DNA from: Ferrovibrio sp. MS7
GTDB lineage: Bacteria; Pseudomonadota; Alphaproteobacteria; Ferrovibrionales; Ferrovibrionaceae
DNA length: 64,000 bases
Direction: 5' to 3'
Assembly: GCF_038404985.1 (NCBI RefSeq)
Contig: NZ_JBBKBA010000001.1
Span: 1,764,001 to 1,828,000 of the forward strand
Shown: piece by piece, positions 53,639-63,288 of the stretch
How positions within the stretch are numbered: the first letter of the stretch is position 1
Layout of the letters: every line of letters starts with the position of its first letter
The notes under the pieces: model-generated
What the model saw: the letters and a program-made list of their open reading frames with translations, nothing else
Told to the model about the DNA's origin: nothing
Database searches by the model: none
Program-made: the position numbers and the translations under genes

Positions 53639-53979
53639 GTTGAAATCGGGTGGAACTGTTGCAGAAATGCCGCAGTAATGCGGCATCCGTTACGTGGAGT
53701 GTGGATTAGCCCCCGCCAACCTTGATTCGTGTATAGGCGGTGGATATGATTAAAAGTGACGCAGTGGCTTGAACCGTCGGTTCCGGCATCGTTTTCCTCT
53801 GGCGCAGGTTAAGTCGCAAGACCTAAACCGCTGGCGGAGCGGATCGCAGACGGAACGGGTTGAGGCTTAAGGCGGCGGGTTATGGTCGGTTGTCCTCCAA
53901 AGGAGGCACGGCAATGGCCTGCAAGTTGGAATAACAGGTACCTGATCACCAAACCAAACCCTTGGAGGGGTAAAACATT
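53639..53979 (+). promoter_or_regulatory. Intergenic leader of pal: hairpin, promoter and long 5' UTR
   Basis: This 341-bp stretch holds no credible gene. A hairpin ATGCCGC-agtaat-GCGGCAT (53667-53686) lies just after tolB but lacks a T-run. The promoter at 53722-53750 then gives a leader of about 220 nt. In it CCTCC-aaa-GGAGG (53894-53906) forms a small hairpin, and CCTCCAA (53894-53900) is also complementary to TTGGAGG (53962-53968), the pal ribosome site. Confidence 0.6.
53722..53750 (+). promoter_or_regulatory. Sigma-70-type promoter upstream of pal
   Basis: TTGATT (53722-53727), a 17-bp spacer and TATGAT (53745-53750), a near-consensus pair at ideal spacing. It would start a ~220-nt leader, allowing pal to be made at a higher level than tolQRAB. 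Confidence 0.65.
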
Positions 53980-54507
53980 ATGCGCCTCAACACCTTCGGC
54001 ACCAAGTTCCTGGCCGTTGCCGCCGTGGGCCTGTTCCTGGCCGCTTGCGAAAAGGCTCCGGAACCGGCTGCCAGCACCAGCGGCAGCGGCACCTCCGCCG
54101 CTCCGGCCACCGCCACCGCTCCGGCCGCTACCGCCACCACCATCGCCCCGGGCTCCGTGCAGGACTTCCAGGTCAATGTCGGCGACCGCGTGTTCTTCGA
54201 CTATGACAAGTTCGACGTGAAGCCGGCCGGCAAGGCCACCCTGGACAAGCAGGCCGCCTGGCTGAAGCGCTATGGCCAGTGGAAGGTCGTGATCGAGGGT
54301 CATGCCGACGAACGCGGCACCCGCGAGTACAACCTTGCTCTCGGCGAGCGTCGCGCCAACTCGGTCAAGGCCTACCTGGTCAACCAGGGCATCCCGGCCA
54401 ACCGCGTGACCACGATCTCCTACGGCAAGGAGCGCCCGGTCGCTCTCGGCTCGAACGAAGCCGCCTGGGCGCAGAACCGCCGCGGCGTGACCGTTCTGTC
54501 GAACTAA
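53980..54507 (+). CDS. pal: Peptidoglycan-associated lipoprotein Pal
   Basis: A 175-residue outer-membrane lipoprotein: lipobox LAAC (Cys near residue 23), an Ala/Thr-rich linker and an OmpA-like peptidoglycan-binding domain (FFDYDKFDVKP; EGHADERGTREYNLALGERR). It ties the outer membrane to peptidoglycan and is the target of TolB. The ATG follows GGAGGGG. Confidence 0.96.
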   Translation: MRLNTFGTKFLAVAAVGLFLAACEKAPEPAASTSGSGTSAAPATATAPAATATTIAPGSVQDFQVNVGDRVFFDYDKFDVKPAGKATLDKQAAWLKRYGQWKVVIEGHADERGTREYNLALGERRANSVKAYLVNQGIPANRVTTISYGKERPVALGSNEAAWAQNRRGVTVLSN

Positions 54508-54561
54508 GCTGATCCAGCCTTGGCCGGCTCCGTGCCGGCCAGAGCGTGGCTCAAGAGATTG

Positions 54562-54611
54562 CACCCGCCTAGCCCCTGACCTGTTCAGGCGGCAGGCGGG
54601 TGTTTTCGTTT
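54562..54611 (+). terminator. Rho-independent terminator downstream of pal
   Basis: CACCCGCC (54562-54569) pairs with GGCGGGTG (54595-54602), followed by TTTTCGTTT. A second GC-rich stem GGCCGGC-tccgt-GCCGGCC lies just before it. Confidence 0.8.
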
Positions 54612-54753
54612 GCAGGGGTCGGAAATCCACGCCCAGGCCGGTTCCATGGCTGGCGAGACGCCTTGGTTTCGCCGTAAAAATCGCGCACCCTATTCGCTGA
54701 TTCGCGCCCTCTGGCGCGCCCCGCATACCGCCAGCCCATACAGGGGTGAGCCC

Positions 54754-55833
54754 ATGTTTCGCATCCTGCCTTCGCTTGTTTTCTCCAGCCTCCTCAGTGT
54801 GGGCCTGGTGAGCGCCGCCTTTTTGGCGCCGGCTGCCCATGCCCAGAGTGATCAGGCGCTCTACGACCGCATCAACCGGCTGGAGACCGATCTGCGCACG
54901 CTGCAGCGCCAGGTCTATCGCGGCGGCCCCATACCCCAGACTGGGCCCCAGGGTGCCGCGCCGGCGCCAAGCGGTTCGCTGACCGAATCCGGTGAAGGCG
55001 AAACCAGCGCCGCCAACCGGCTGAACTCCCGCATCGACCAGCTCGAGGGCCAGATCCGCGACCTGATCGGCCGCTTCGAGGAAGTGGAATACAAGAACAT
55101 CCAGACCCAGCGCCGCCTCGACAAGCTGGTGGAGGATATCGACTTCCGCCTCAATGCGCTGGAGCGCACGCAACCGGCACCGGGCAGTGCGCCGGCTGCT
55201 GCGTCGGCGCCGGCTTCCGGCGGTGGGGCCCAGGCCCAGGCCCCGGCCCAGGCTGTGGCCGGCGCGCCCGGCCAGTCGTCGTCGAACCCGAATCAGGCGC
55301 CGAGCCGCGAAGGCGTGCTCGGCAGCATGCCGGTGGATGCGCAAGGGCGGCCGCTGCCGGGCAATGCCCAGTCCGGCGCTCCGGCCCGCACCGCCGCGGC
55401 ACCGGCGGCCCCCGCTGCCTCGGCCCGCGCCCGGCTGCCGGCCGGCAGCCCTAAGGAACGCTACGACTACGCCTACAAGCTGCTGGTGCAGAGCGACTAT
55501 GCCGATGCCGAAGCCGCTTTCCGCGAATTCATCGCCGCCCATGGCCAGGATCCGCTGGCCGGCAATGCGCAATACTGGCTCGGCGAGACCTACTATGTGC
55601 GCGGCCAGTATGAGCAATCGGCCTCGGCCTTCCTGCAGGGCTACCAGGGCTATCCGAAGAATGCCAAGGCGCCCGACAGCCTGCTCAAGCTCGGCATGTC
55701 GCTCACCGCGCTGAAGAAGACGGCGGAGGCCTGCGCCGCCTATGGCCAGCTCGCCAAGGAATTCCCCAACGCGCCGCCGCATGTGAAGGACGCCATGGGC
55801 CGCGAACGTGCCAAGGCCGGCTGCCGCGCCTAA
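54754..55833 (+). CDS. cpoB: Cell division coordinator CpoB (YbgF)
   Basis: A 359-residue periplasmic protein: signal peptide (LVSAAFLAPAAHAQ), an N-terminal coiled coil (about residues 30-115, NRLETDLRTLQRQ; LEGQIRDLIGRFEEVE), an Ala/Pro-rich linker, and C-terminal tetratricopeptide repeats (YDYAYKLLVQSDYADAEAAF). It links Tol-Pal to peptidoglycan synthesis. The ATG at 54754 is preferred to an in-frame upstream start at 54610. It overlaps tilS by 26 bp. Confidence 0.92.
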   Translation: MFRILPSLVFSSLLSVGLVSAAFLAPAAHAQSDQALYDRINRLETDLRTLQRQVYRGGPIPQTGPQGAAPAPSGSLTESGEGETSAANRLNSRIDQLEGQIRDLIGRFEEVEYKNIQTQRRLDKLVEDIDFRLNALERTQPAPGSAPAAASAPASGGGAQAQAPAQAVAGAPGQSSSNPNQAPSREGVLGSMPVDAQGRPLPGNAQSGAPARTAAAPAAPAASARARLPAGSPKERYDYAYKLLVQSDYADAEAAFREFIAAHGQDPLAGNAQYWLGETYYVRGQYEQSASAFLQGYQGYPKNAKAPDSLLKLGMSLTALKKTAEACAAYGQLAKEFPNAPPHVKDAMGRERAKAGCRA

Positions 55834-57094
55834 TACATCATCGCGACCGCTGGCGGCGGCTGAATTCGGCCGCCTGCTGGCGCCGCTGGTGGCTGATGCC
55901 GGATCGCTGGCTGTTGCCTGTTCCGGCGGCGCCGATTCCCTCTGCCTGACACTGCTGAGCCATGACTGGGCGGCCCGGCGCGGTATCGCGCTCACCGCGC
56001 TGATCGTCGATCACGGCCTGCGGCCGGAGTCGCGCAGCGAAGCGCGCCAGGTGGCGGCCTGGCTGCGCGATGCCGGCATTGCCGCCGAAATCCTCCCCTG
56101 GACCGGCACAAAACCCACCGCCAACCGCCAGGCGGCGGCGCGCGACGCCCGCTATGCCCTGCTCGAAGCCTGGTGCCGGCGCCATGGTGTCGCGCATCTG
56201 CTGCTGGCGCAGCATCGCGACGACCAGGCCGAGACTTTGCTGCTGCGCGCCGCGCGCGGTTCCGGCGTCGATGGCCTCAGCGCCATGGCGCCTTCGCTGG
56301 AGGTGAACGGCATCCGGCGGCTGCGGCCATTGCTGGGCATCCCGAAAGCGCGGCTGCTCGCCACCCTGCGGGCGCGCGGCCAAAGCTGGATCGAGGACCC
56401 GAGCAACCGGCATCCGGCCTATGCCCGCACCGCCATGCGTGCCGCGCTTGCCGGCCTTGGTGATGACGCAGCGGCGCATCTGGCGCAGACGGCCGCCAAC
56501 ATGGCGCGGGCGCGGGCGGCACTGGAGCAGATCACGGCGGAGCGGCTGGCCCAGGCCGTGGCCTATGACGATGGCGCCGGCATCGCCTGGGTGGATGCAG
56601 CAATGCTCTGCCATGGCCCCGACGAGATCGCGCTGCGGGCGTTAAGTACTGTGCTGAAACGCATCGGCGGCGAGGCGTTGCCGCCGCGCCTCGAACGCCT
56701 GGAACGCCTGCTGGCGAAACTGCGCGGTGGCGATTTCAGTCACACTTTGCACCGCTGCCGGCTGCTGCCTTGGGATAATCGCCTCTTGATCCTGCGCGAG
56801 GCCCGCCATCTGGCACCGCCGCTGGCGCTGAAAGTTGGGCAGGAACAGGTCTGGGATGGGCGCTGGCGCGTGCTGGCTTTGCACAAGCTGCCGCGTGGCT
56901 TGCGGCTTGGCGCGTTCGGTGAGGGCGCATTGGAGCGAAACGGCGCTTTTCCGGGCCTCATGGAACGCCGCCTGCCGGCCCCGGCGCTGCCTGTGCTGCC
57001 GGCGCTGTTGCTAGGGCGGCGGGTGATCGGCCTGCCCAGCCTGGGGCTGGGCGCCAATCCGGGTGTCATGCTGGCCTGGGGTCATGCCGGCTAA
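55808..57094 (+). CDS. tilS: tRNA(Ile)-lysidine synthase TilS
   Basis: A 428-residue ATP-dependent enzyme that modifies C34 of tRNA-Ile2 to lysidine. The PP-loop SGGADS is at residues 39-44, with VDHGLRPESRSEA and LLAQHRDDQAETLLLR. The start is GTG at 55808, inside cpoB. The order cpoB-tilS-ftsH is conserved. Confidence 0.93.
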   Translation: MPRPAAAPNTSSRPLAAAEFGRLLAPLVADAGSLAVACSGGADSLCLTLLSHDWAARRGIALTALIVDHGLRPESRSEARQVAAWLRDAGIAAEILPWTGTKPTANRQAAARDARYALLEAWCRRHGVAHLLLAQHRDDQAETLLLRAARGSGVDGLSAMAPSLEVNGIRRLRPLLGIPKARLLATLRARGQSWIEDPSNRHPAYARTAMRAALAGLGDDAAAHLAQTAANMARARAALEQITAERLAQAVAYDDGAGIAWVDAAMLCHGPDEIALRALSTVLKRIGGEALPPRLERLERLLAKLRGGDFSHTLHRCRLLPWDNRLLILREARHLAPPLALKVGQEQVWDGRWRVLALHKLPRGLRLGAFGEGALERNGAFPGLMERRLPAPALPVLPALLLGRRVIGLPSLGLGANPGVMLAWGHAG

Positions 57095-57144
57095 GCTGTA
57101 ACCATTGCTCATAATTTCGTGAGCCGAAGCACAAAATAAGGTGC

Positions 57145-57172
57145 TTGTTTCAGCTCCATGGGCTCTTATGTA
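57145..57172 (+). promoter_or_regulatory. Possible promoter of ftsH
   Basis: TTGTTT (57145-57150), 16-bp spacer and TATGTA (57167-57172) in the 182-bp gap before ftsH. Moderate match only; a heat-shock promoter could not be made out. Confidence 0.3.
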
Positions 57173-57276
57173 ATGAGGACGAGGCAGTGGTGCCGCCGGC
57201 TTCCGGCCGCTACACTATTGCCCGACCGGGCGGACAGATGCCGTCTGGTGCTTCGTCGAGAAAGGGTAAGGCCTCC

Positions 57277-59211
<1,935 letters not shown>

Positions 59212-59225
59212 TGCTATCTCGCGTC

Positions 59226-59248
59226 ATCCCCGGGCTTGACCCGGGGAT
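59226..59248. repeat. REP-like palindrome after ftsH
   Basis: ATCCCCGGG-cttga-CCCGGGGAT, preceded by GCGTC: a variant of the ATGCCCGGG unit at 1891 and 26509. Confidence 0.75.
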
Positions 59249-59263
59249 CTCGTGCCACAGACC

Positions 59264-59296
59264 AAAAGCCCGGCAGCAATGCCGGGCTTTTTCTTT
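59264..59296 (+). terminator. Rho-independent terminator of ftsH
   Basis: AAAAGCCCGGC-agcaat-GCCGGGCTTTT, an 11-bp perfect stem followed by TCTTT. Confidence 0.9.
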
Positions 59297-59317
59297 GCCT
59301 AACTCCCTCCTGCCGTC

Positions 59318-59350
59318 ACCCCGGGCTTTCGAGCCGGGGTCCCATTTTTT
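59318..59350. repeat. Palindrome with T-run before the GST gene
   Basis: ACCCCGG ... CCGGGGT followed by CCCATTTTTT. It resembles a terminator but also the dispersed palindrome family (leading CGTC). Confidence 0.6.
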
Positions 59351-59388
59351 GTGTTACGATTTTCCATTCGATCACTCAGGGAATCGCC

Positions 59389-60024
59389 ATGCTCACCGTG
59401 CATCATCTCGGCAAGTCGCAATCCGAACGCATCGTCTGGCTCTGCGAGGAACTGGGCATTCCCTATGACCTCAAGGTCTACCAGCGCGCGCCGCGCCTGG
59501 CGCCGCCGGATTACAAGGCGCTGCATCCGATGGGCAGCGCACCAGTCATTACCGATGGTCCGGTTACGCTTGCGGAATCAGGCGCCGTGGTGGAATACAT
59601 CCTGGCGAAATACGGCGAGGGTCGCCTGGCGCTCGGCAAGGATCATCCGAATTTCGCCGACTATCTCTACTGGCTGCATTTCGCCAATGGCACGCTGCAG
59701 CCCGGCTTCATGCGGCTGATGGTGACAACATTGCTCGATGCCCCGGTTGATAACCCGACGCGGCAATGGGGCGAGAAGCGCCTCGCCCAGGCGCTCGGCC
59801 TGATGGATCAGCGCCTCGGCGCCACCCCCTGGCTCGCTGGTGCTGAATTCACAGCGGCAGACATCATGTCGGTGTTCTCCCTCACCACCATGCGCCACTT
59901 CCAGCCCTACGACCTCACGCCTTATCCGCATATCCGCGCCTACCTGCAACGCGTCTCTGCGCGACCGGGCTACAGCCGAGCGATGGCGAAGGGCGATCCG
60001 GGGATGGAATTGCTGTTGGGGTGA
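59389..60024 (+). CDS. Glutathione S-transferase family protein
   Basis: A 211-residue protein with the N-terminal thioredoxin-like domain (LTVHHLGKSQSERIVWLCEE; PVTLAESGAVVEYI, with the glutathione-contacting ESGA) and the C-terminal helical domain. The ATG follows TCAGGGA. Substrate unknown. It is the last gene before the AT-rich TIR gene, to which it is convergent. Confidence 0.9.
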   Translation: MLTVHHLGKSQSERIVWLCEELGIPYDLKVYQRAPRLAPPDYKALHPMGSAPVITDGPVTLAESGAVVEYILAKYGEGRLALGKDHPNFADYLYWLHFANGTLQPGFMRLMVTTLLDAPVDNPTRQWGEKRLAQALGLMDQRLGATPWLAGAEFTAADIMSVFSLTTMRHFQPYDLTPYPHIRAYLQRVSARPGYSRAMAKGDPGMELLLG

Positions 60025-60074
60025 GGGACGCCCACTAAAATGAGCGAACGTCTCGACTAATCTAAAGTATATAT

Positions 60075-62630
60075 CTAGTGCCTTCGCATGTCTCCCGTCT
60101 TGTGGTTCTTAGCCCATTCTTGCATTTCGGTATCAGCTTCGCGTGGAGTTGCAGAAATATGCCTCGCCAGTTGATCAAGCAAACGTACTTTCAGAGAGTT
60201 GGAAATGTGTTTGGCGTTGTTGATGTGGTTGCGTGCATCACGAAATCGCTTTCGTTCCATAAAAATGCGAACCTCGAGCTCCTCTACAGCCCCTTCTTCT
60301 CCTTCCGATGATCCTGCTTCTGCAAGTATGCGTGTTAGAGCCTTAAGATCAGCTTCCGCTGCCTCACAATCCGATGCGGCTAGATGAATCTCTGCCCTAA
60401 TAAAATAAGCATCAGGCAGGTTTGGGGTTCTTTCAATTGCGCGATTGATTGATGAGAGCGCTTCTTGACGGTTTTTATTCTTCAATTTTTGCTGTGCGTC
60501 CCGAACCAAGAAGAATGACGAGCCGGGCGCATCTCCATATATCTTTAATTGGTCCATTATGTGGGAAAGCTCTTTTTGATCAACGCGCAACCCCATTCCA
60601 AGTTTCCCCAGTAGGGTGTCCGCAAAAATATCAAGAATGAATGGATTGGTTGGTGCAATCTTATACGCAGCTCGAGCGTGTACCTCTGCATCTTGATAGC
60701 GGCGCTGTCGGCAATACAAGCTTGCTAGCTCTCTGTTTACGCTTTCATTAGATGGAGTGAGTTTCCATGCCTCTTTGAATTTTCCTTCAGCAATATCGAG
60801 TTGTCCTCTGCGTCTTGCTTCGAATCCTTCCAAAAAGAATCCTACGCGCTTCGCGATTGGGCTCGCATACTGTTTGAGTTGTTCTAGGATGTGGTCAATC
60901 ATTTGACGTTTCTTTAATCTTACTGCGGAAAGCCCCCACAATCTAAGGGCCTCTACCTGTGCATCTATGGGTAGGCGGTTTTTCATTCCATATGCGCGTT
61001 CGCAGAATTCCATGCACGGCCCTCTCTTGCCGGCATCATAATATTCTTTAGCGATGCGCAGGAGGTGGGAGGGCAATACTAGCGTGGATAAAAAAGCAGG
61101 TGGGTTTACTGCTCTGGCAGCTGCCAAAGTTGCGCTTTGAATAATTGTAACTGGCATATGGTCGTCATCTTCATAGCCGTCAATTAAAGCGCAGATTGCT
61201 TGTCCTATTTGTTGTTTCCAGGAATCATCCCTATGAAATCGATCGTCTCTCCTCATTCCATCTCGAATTGGAGGGGAGATGTGGAAGTAATGCTCTCGCA
61301 GCTCTACGCAGCAATGCTCTTGAAGTCTTTTTATTGCTTGCGTCACTACTATTGAATCCTCATCTAATGCCGCAATTAATGTATGTGAATCTAAGTATTG
61401 ATACTCGGAAAGAATGGCCATTAAATCTTCTTCAATGGCGCTAAATTTTATTTTCCGCAAGAAATCGACGGCTCGTCTATTCTTCCAGTCGATTAAATCG
61501 CTGGGGTCAGTTAGCAAAGAATCAATTCCAAAATTGAGGATAAACTGGATAACAAATCGTATGTTATACGGGTGCCCGTCAATCAAATTGGCTATTTCAC
61601 TTACTTGGGCTTCTGAAAAGCTAATTCCAAATTCCTTAAGCGTAAGACTAACAAGCTCTATTATTGTTTCAGTAGATAGGGGTTTTAAGTATTGGTGAAA
61701 TGTGCGCCCAAGGTTTTGGCGACGTGAAAATGGCATCATTCTAGTCTGAATGAATCCGAGAGAAGGCTGCCCTGCTGATTTAAGTTGATCGAGTAGATCG
61801 GCGAGAAATGGTTGCAGTTCGCCGTCATCGGTTAGAGCTCCGCCATTATCTATGACAATGACAAACTCATTGTGCAGGGCCATATTTCTAATTACACGTC
61901 CGATTTCTGCCGCTTGATTGATGGCTGGCATCTTTGAGAAAGATAAGAACGCATTGTATGTTTCATCAGCGGAAGCAACTTCACTTAGGGTGAATAATTG
62001 TCGATAAAGTTCTTCTGGCCCTTCAAATTGCCCCAAGGTTACTTCAACGAAAGTGTTGTACAAACGTGGGAAAAATTTTGATAGGGATTTGGAAAGAAAA
62101 GTGCGCCTACCAATGCCATAATGGCCAACGGCATGTAGATATATTGGCGTACTCTCTGGCGGTGCTATAATAGCCTTCCTAAGATCGCTCTCGTCTGTTT
62201 CCCTGCCAAGATACAGCCCAATGCCTTGGTCTTCTTGGGCTTCTAGCTCCATTAAGGCAACTTGTATTTGTCGCGCACACATTTTTGGAGAGCTGATTTT
62301 TCGAACTATGTTTATATCTTGCAGCCACCCCGGTAGGGCTTTGTGGGATGTTTGATCAAGAGCAAATATTAATACTCGTTTAATAAGCCCTTTCCCTCTA
62401 TTCTCTAGGGCAGCTCTAAGTTCTTCGTTGACATAAGAAGATGCAATGGAATTTTGAGATAGAAAAAAAACAAAAAGATTGCAACGGTTTAGCGCATTGT
62501 GAATGGCTTGAACATTTAATTTGTACTCAAATGTCCATTCATCATATTCAATTTGAGTCTTTCCAAGTTGCTCCGCAACTTGCCGAATGAATGCTTTATC
62601 TTTGCTGCTGTGGGATAGAAACGCAGTCAT
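60075..62630 (-). CDS. TIR-STAND NTPase-TPR (NLR-like) protein, putative defence gene
   Basis: An 851-residue protein with three parts. Residues 1-125 are a TIR domain beginning MTAFLSHSSKDKAFI, with a likely NADase Glu at residue 70 (SSYVNEEL). Residues ~160-480 are a STAND/NB-ARC-like NTPase with P-loop GHYGIGRRTFL (169-179, the Walker A Lys being Arg175), Walker B VIVIDNGG (D261) and the GxP-type motif IDGHPYNIRF, then a winged-helix region. Residues ~500-760 carry TPR-like helical repeats. The gene is much richer in A+T than its surroundings. Sensing by repeats and TIR NAD depletion is known of related antiphage proteins; here it is inference. The ribosome site is AGGGGAA. Confidence 0.85.
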   Translation of the reverse strand: MTAFLSHSSKDKAFIRQVAEQLGKTQIEYDEWTFEYKLNVQAIHNALNRCNLFVFFLSQNSIASSYVNEELRAALENRGKGLIKRVLIFALDQTSHKALPGWLQDINIVRKISSPKMCARQIQVALMELEAQEDQGIGLYLGRETDESDLRKAIIAPPESTPIYLHAVGHYGIGRRTFLSKSLSKFFPRLYNTFVEVTLGQFEGPEELYRQLFTLSEVASADETYNAFLSFSKMPAINQAAEIGRVIRNMALHNEFVIVIDNGGALTDDGELQPFLADLLDQLKSAGQPSLGFIQTRMMPFSRRQNLGRTFHQYLKPLSTETIIELVSLTLKEFGISFSEAQVSEIANLIDGHPYNIRFVIQFILNFGIDSLLTDPSDLIDWKNRRAVDFLRKIKFSAIEEDLMAILSEYQYLDSHTLIAALDEDSIVVTQAIKRLQEHCCVELREHYFHISPPIRDGMRRDDRFHRDDSWKQQIGQAICALIDGYEDDDHMPVTIIQSATLAAARAVNPPAFLSTLVLPSHLLRIAKEYYDAGKRGPCMEFCERAYGMKNRLPIDAQVEALRLWGLSAVRLKKRQMIDHILEQLKQYASPIAKRVGFFLEGFEARRRGQLDIAEGKFKEAWKLTPSNESVNRELASLYCRQRRYQDAEVHARAAYKIAPTNPFILDIFADTLLGKLGMGLRVDQKELSHIMDQLKIYGDAPGSSFFLVRDAQQKLKNKNRQEALSSINRAIERTPNLPDAYFIRAEIHLAASDCEAAEADLKALTRILAEAGSSEGEEGAVEELEVRIFMERKRFRDARNHINNAKHISNSLKVRLLDQLARHISATPREADTEMQEWAKNHKTGDMRRH

Positions 62631-62653
62631 TGAATTTCCCCTATTTTAGTTTT

Positions 62654-63271
62654 CTATGGCTCCGTCACTGCCAGCTTAACACCAAGCCCGACGAAGGCCG
62701 CCGCAAAAGTCCGCCGCAGCCACAGCATCACGCGCGGGCGCGTCAGCACATGGTCGCGCATGGCGGCGGCGAACAGGCCGTAGACGGCGAAGACCGCAAA
62801 CGTCATCGCCATGAAGACGGCGCTTAAGGTCAGCATGCTGCCGAGCGGCGCCGGGTCGTTGGCCGCGATGAATTGCGGCAGGAAGGCGAGGAAGAAGATC
62901 GAGAGCTTGGGGTTGAGGATGTTCACCAGCACTGCCTCGAGCGTGATCTGCCAGCCGGAACGGGGCGCACCGTTGGCCTGAGCGGAGAAGCTCATGGCGC
63001 CGCGCTCGCGCCAGGTTGCCCAGGCCATGTAGAGCAGGTAGGCGACGCCGGCATATTTCACGATCTCGAAGGCCAGCGCGCTGGCATGCAGCAGGGCGGC
63101 GAGGCCGGTGATGGCGGCAAGCATATGCGGCACGATGCCGAGCGTGCAGCCGAAGGCCGCGATCACGCTGGCGCGGCTGCCGCGCCCCAGACCGGCGGCG
63201 ATGGTGTAGACCACGCCGGTGCCGGGCGTGGCGACGACGATCAGCGAGATAATCAGGTAATCCAGGCTCAT
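62654..63271 (-). CDS. LysE/RhtB family amino acid exporter
   Basis: A 205-residue inner-membrane protein with about six helices and the family pattern VVATPGTGVVYTIAAGLGRG, in which the more common PGP is PGT, plus NILNPKLSIFFLAFLPQFI. It exports amino acids such as homoserine or threonine; the substrate is unknown. The TIR gene starts only 23 bp beyond its stop on the same strand and could be read through from it. Confidence 0.9.
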   Translation of the reverse strand: MSLDYLIISLIVVATPGTGVVYTIAAGLGRGSRASVIAAFGCTLGIVPHMLAAITGLAALLHASALAFEIVKYAGVAYLLYMAWATWRERGAMSFSAQANGAPRSGWQITLEAVLVNILNPKLSIFFLAFLPQFIAANDPAPLGSMLTLSAVFMAMTFAVFAVYGLFAAAMRDHVLTRPRVMLWLRRTFAAAFVGLGVKLAVTEP

Positions 63272-63288
63272 GACGATGCCGCTCCAGG

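Noticed and set aside
53809-55995. A 728-codon minus-strand frame opposite pal and cpoB
   Set aside because: Antisense to conserved tol-pal genes and without any recognisable domain.
60025-60074. Att-like or target duplications flanking the TIR gene
   Set aside because: I compared both flanks and found no direct or inverted repeat beyond chance (TCTAGTGCC versus TCTATGGCTCC only).
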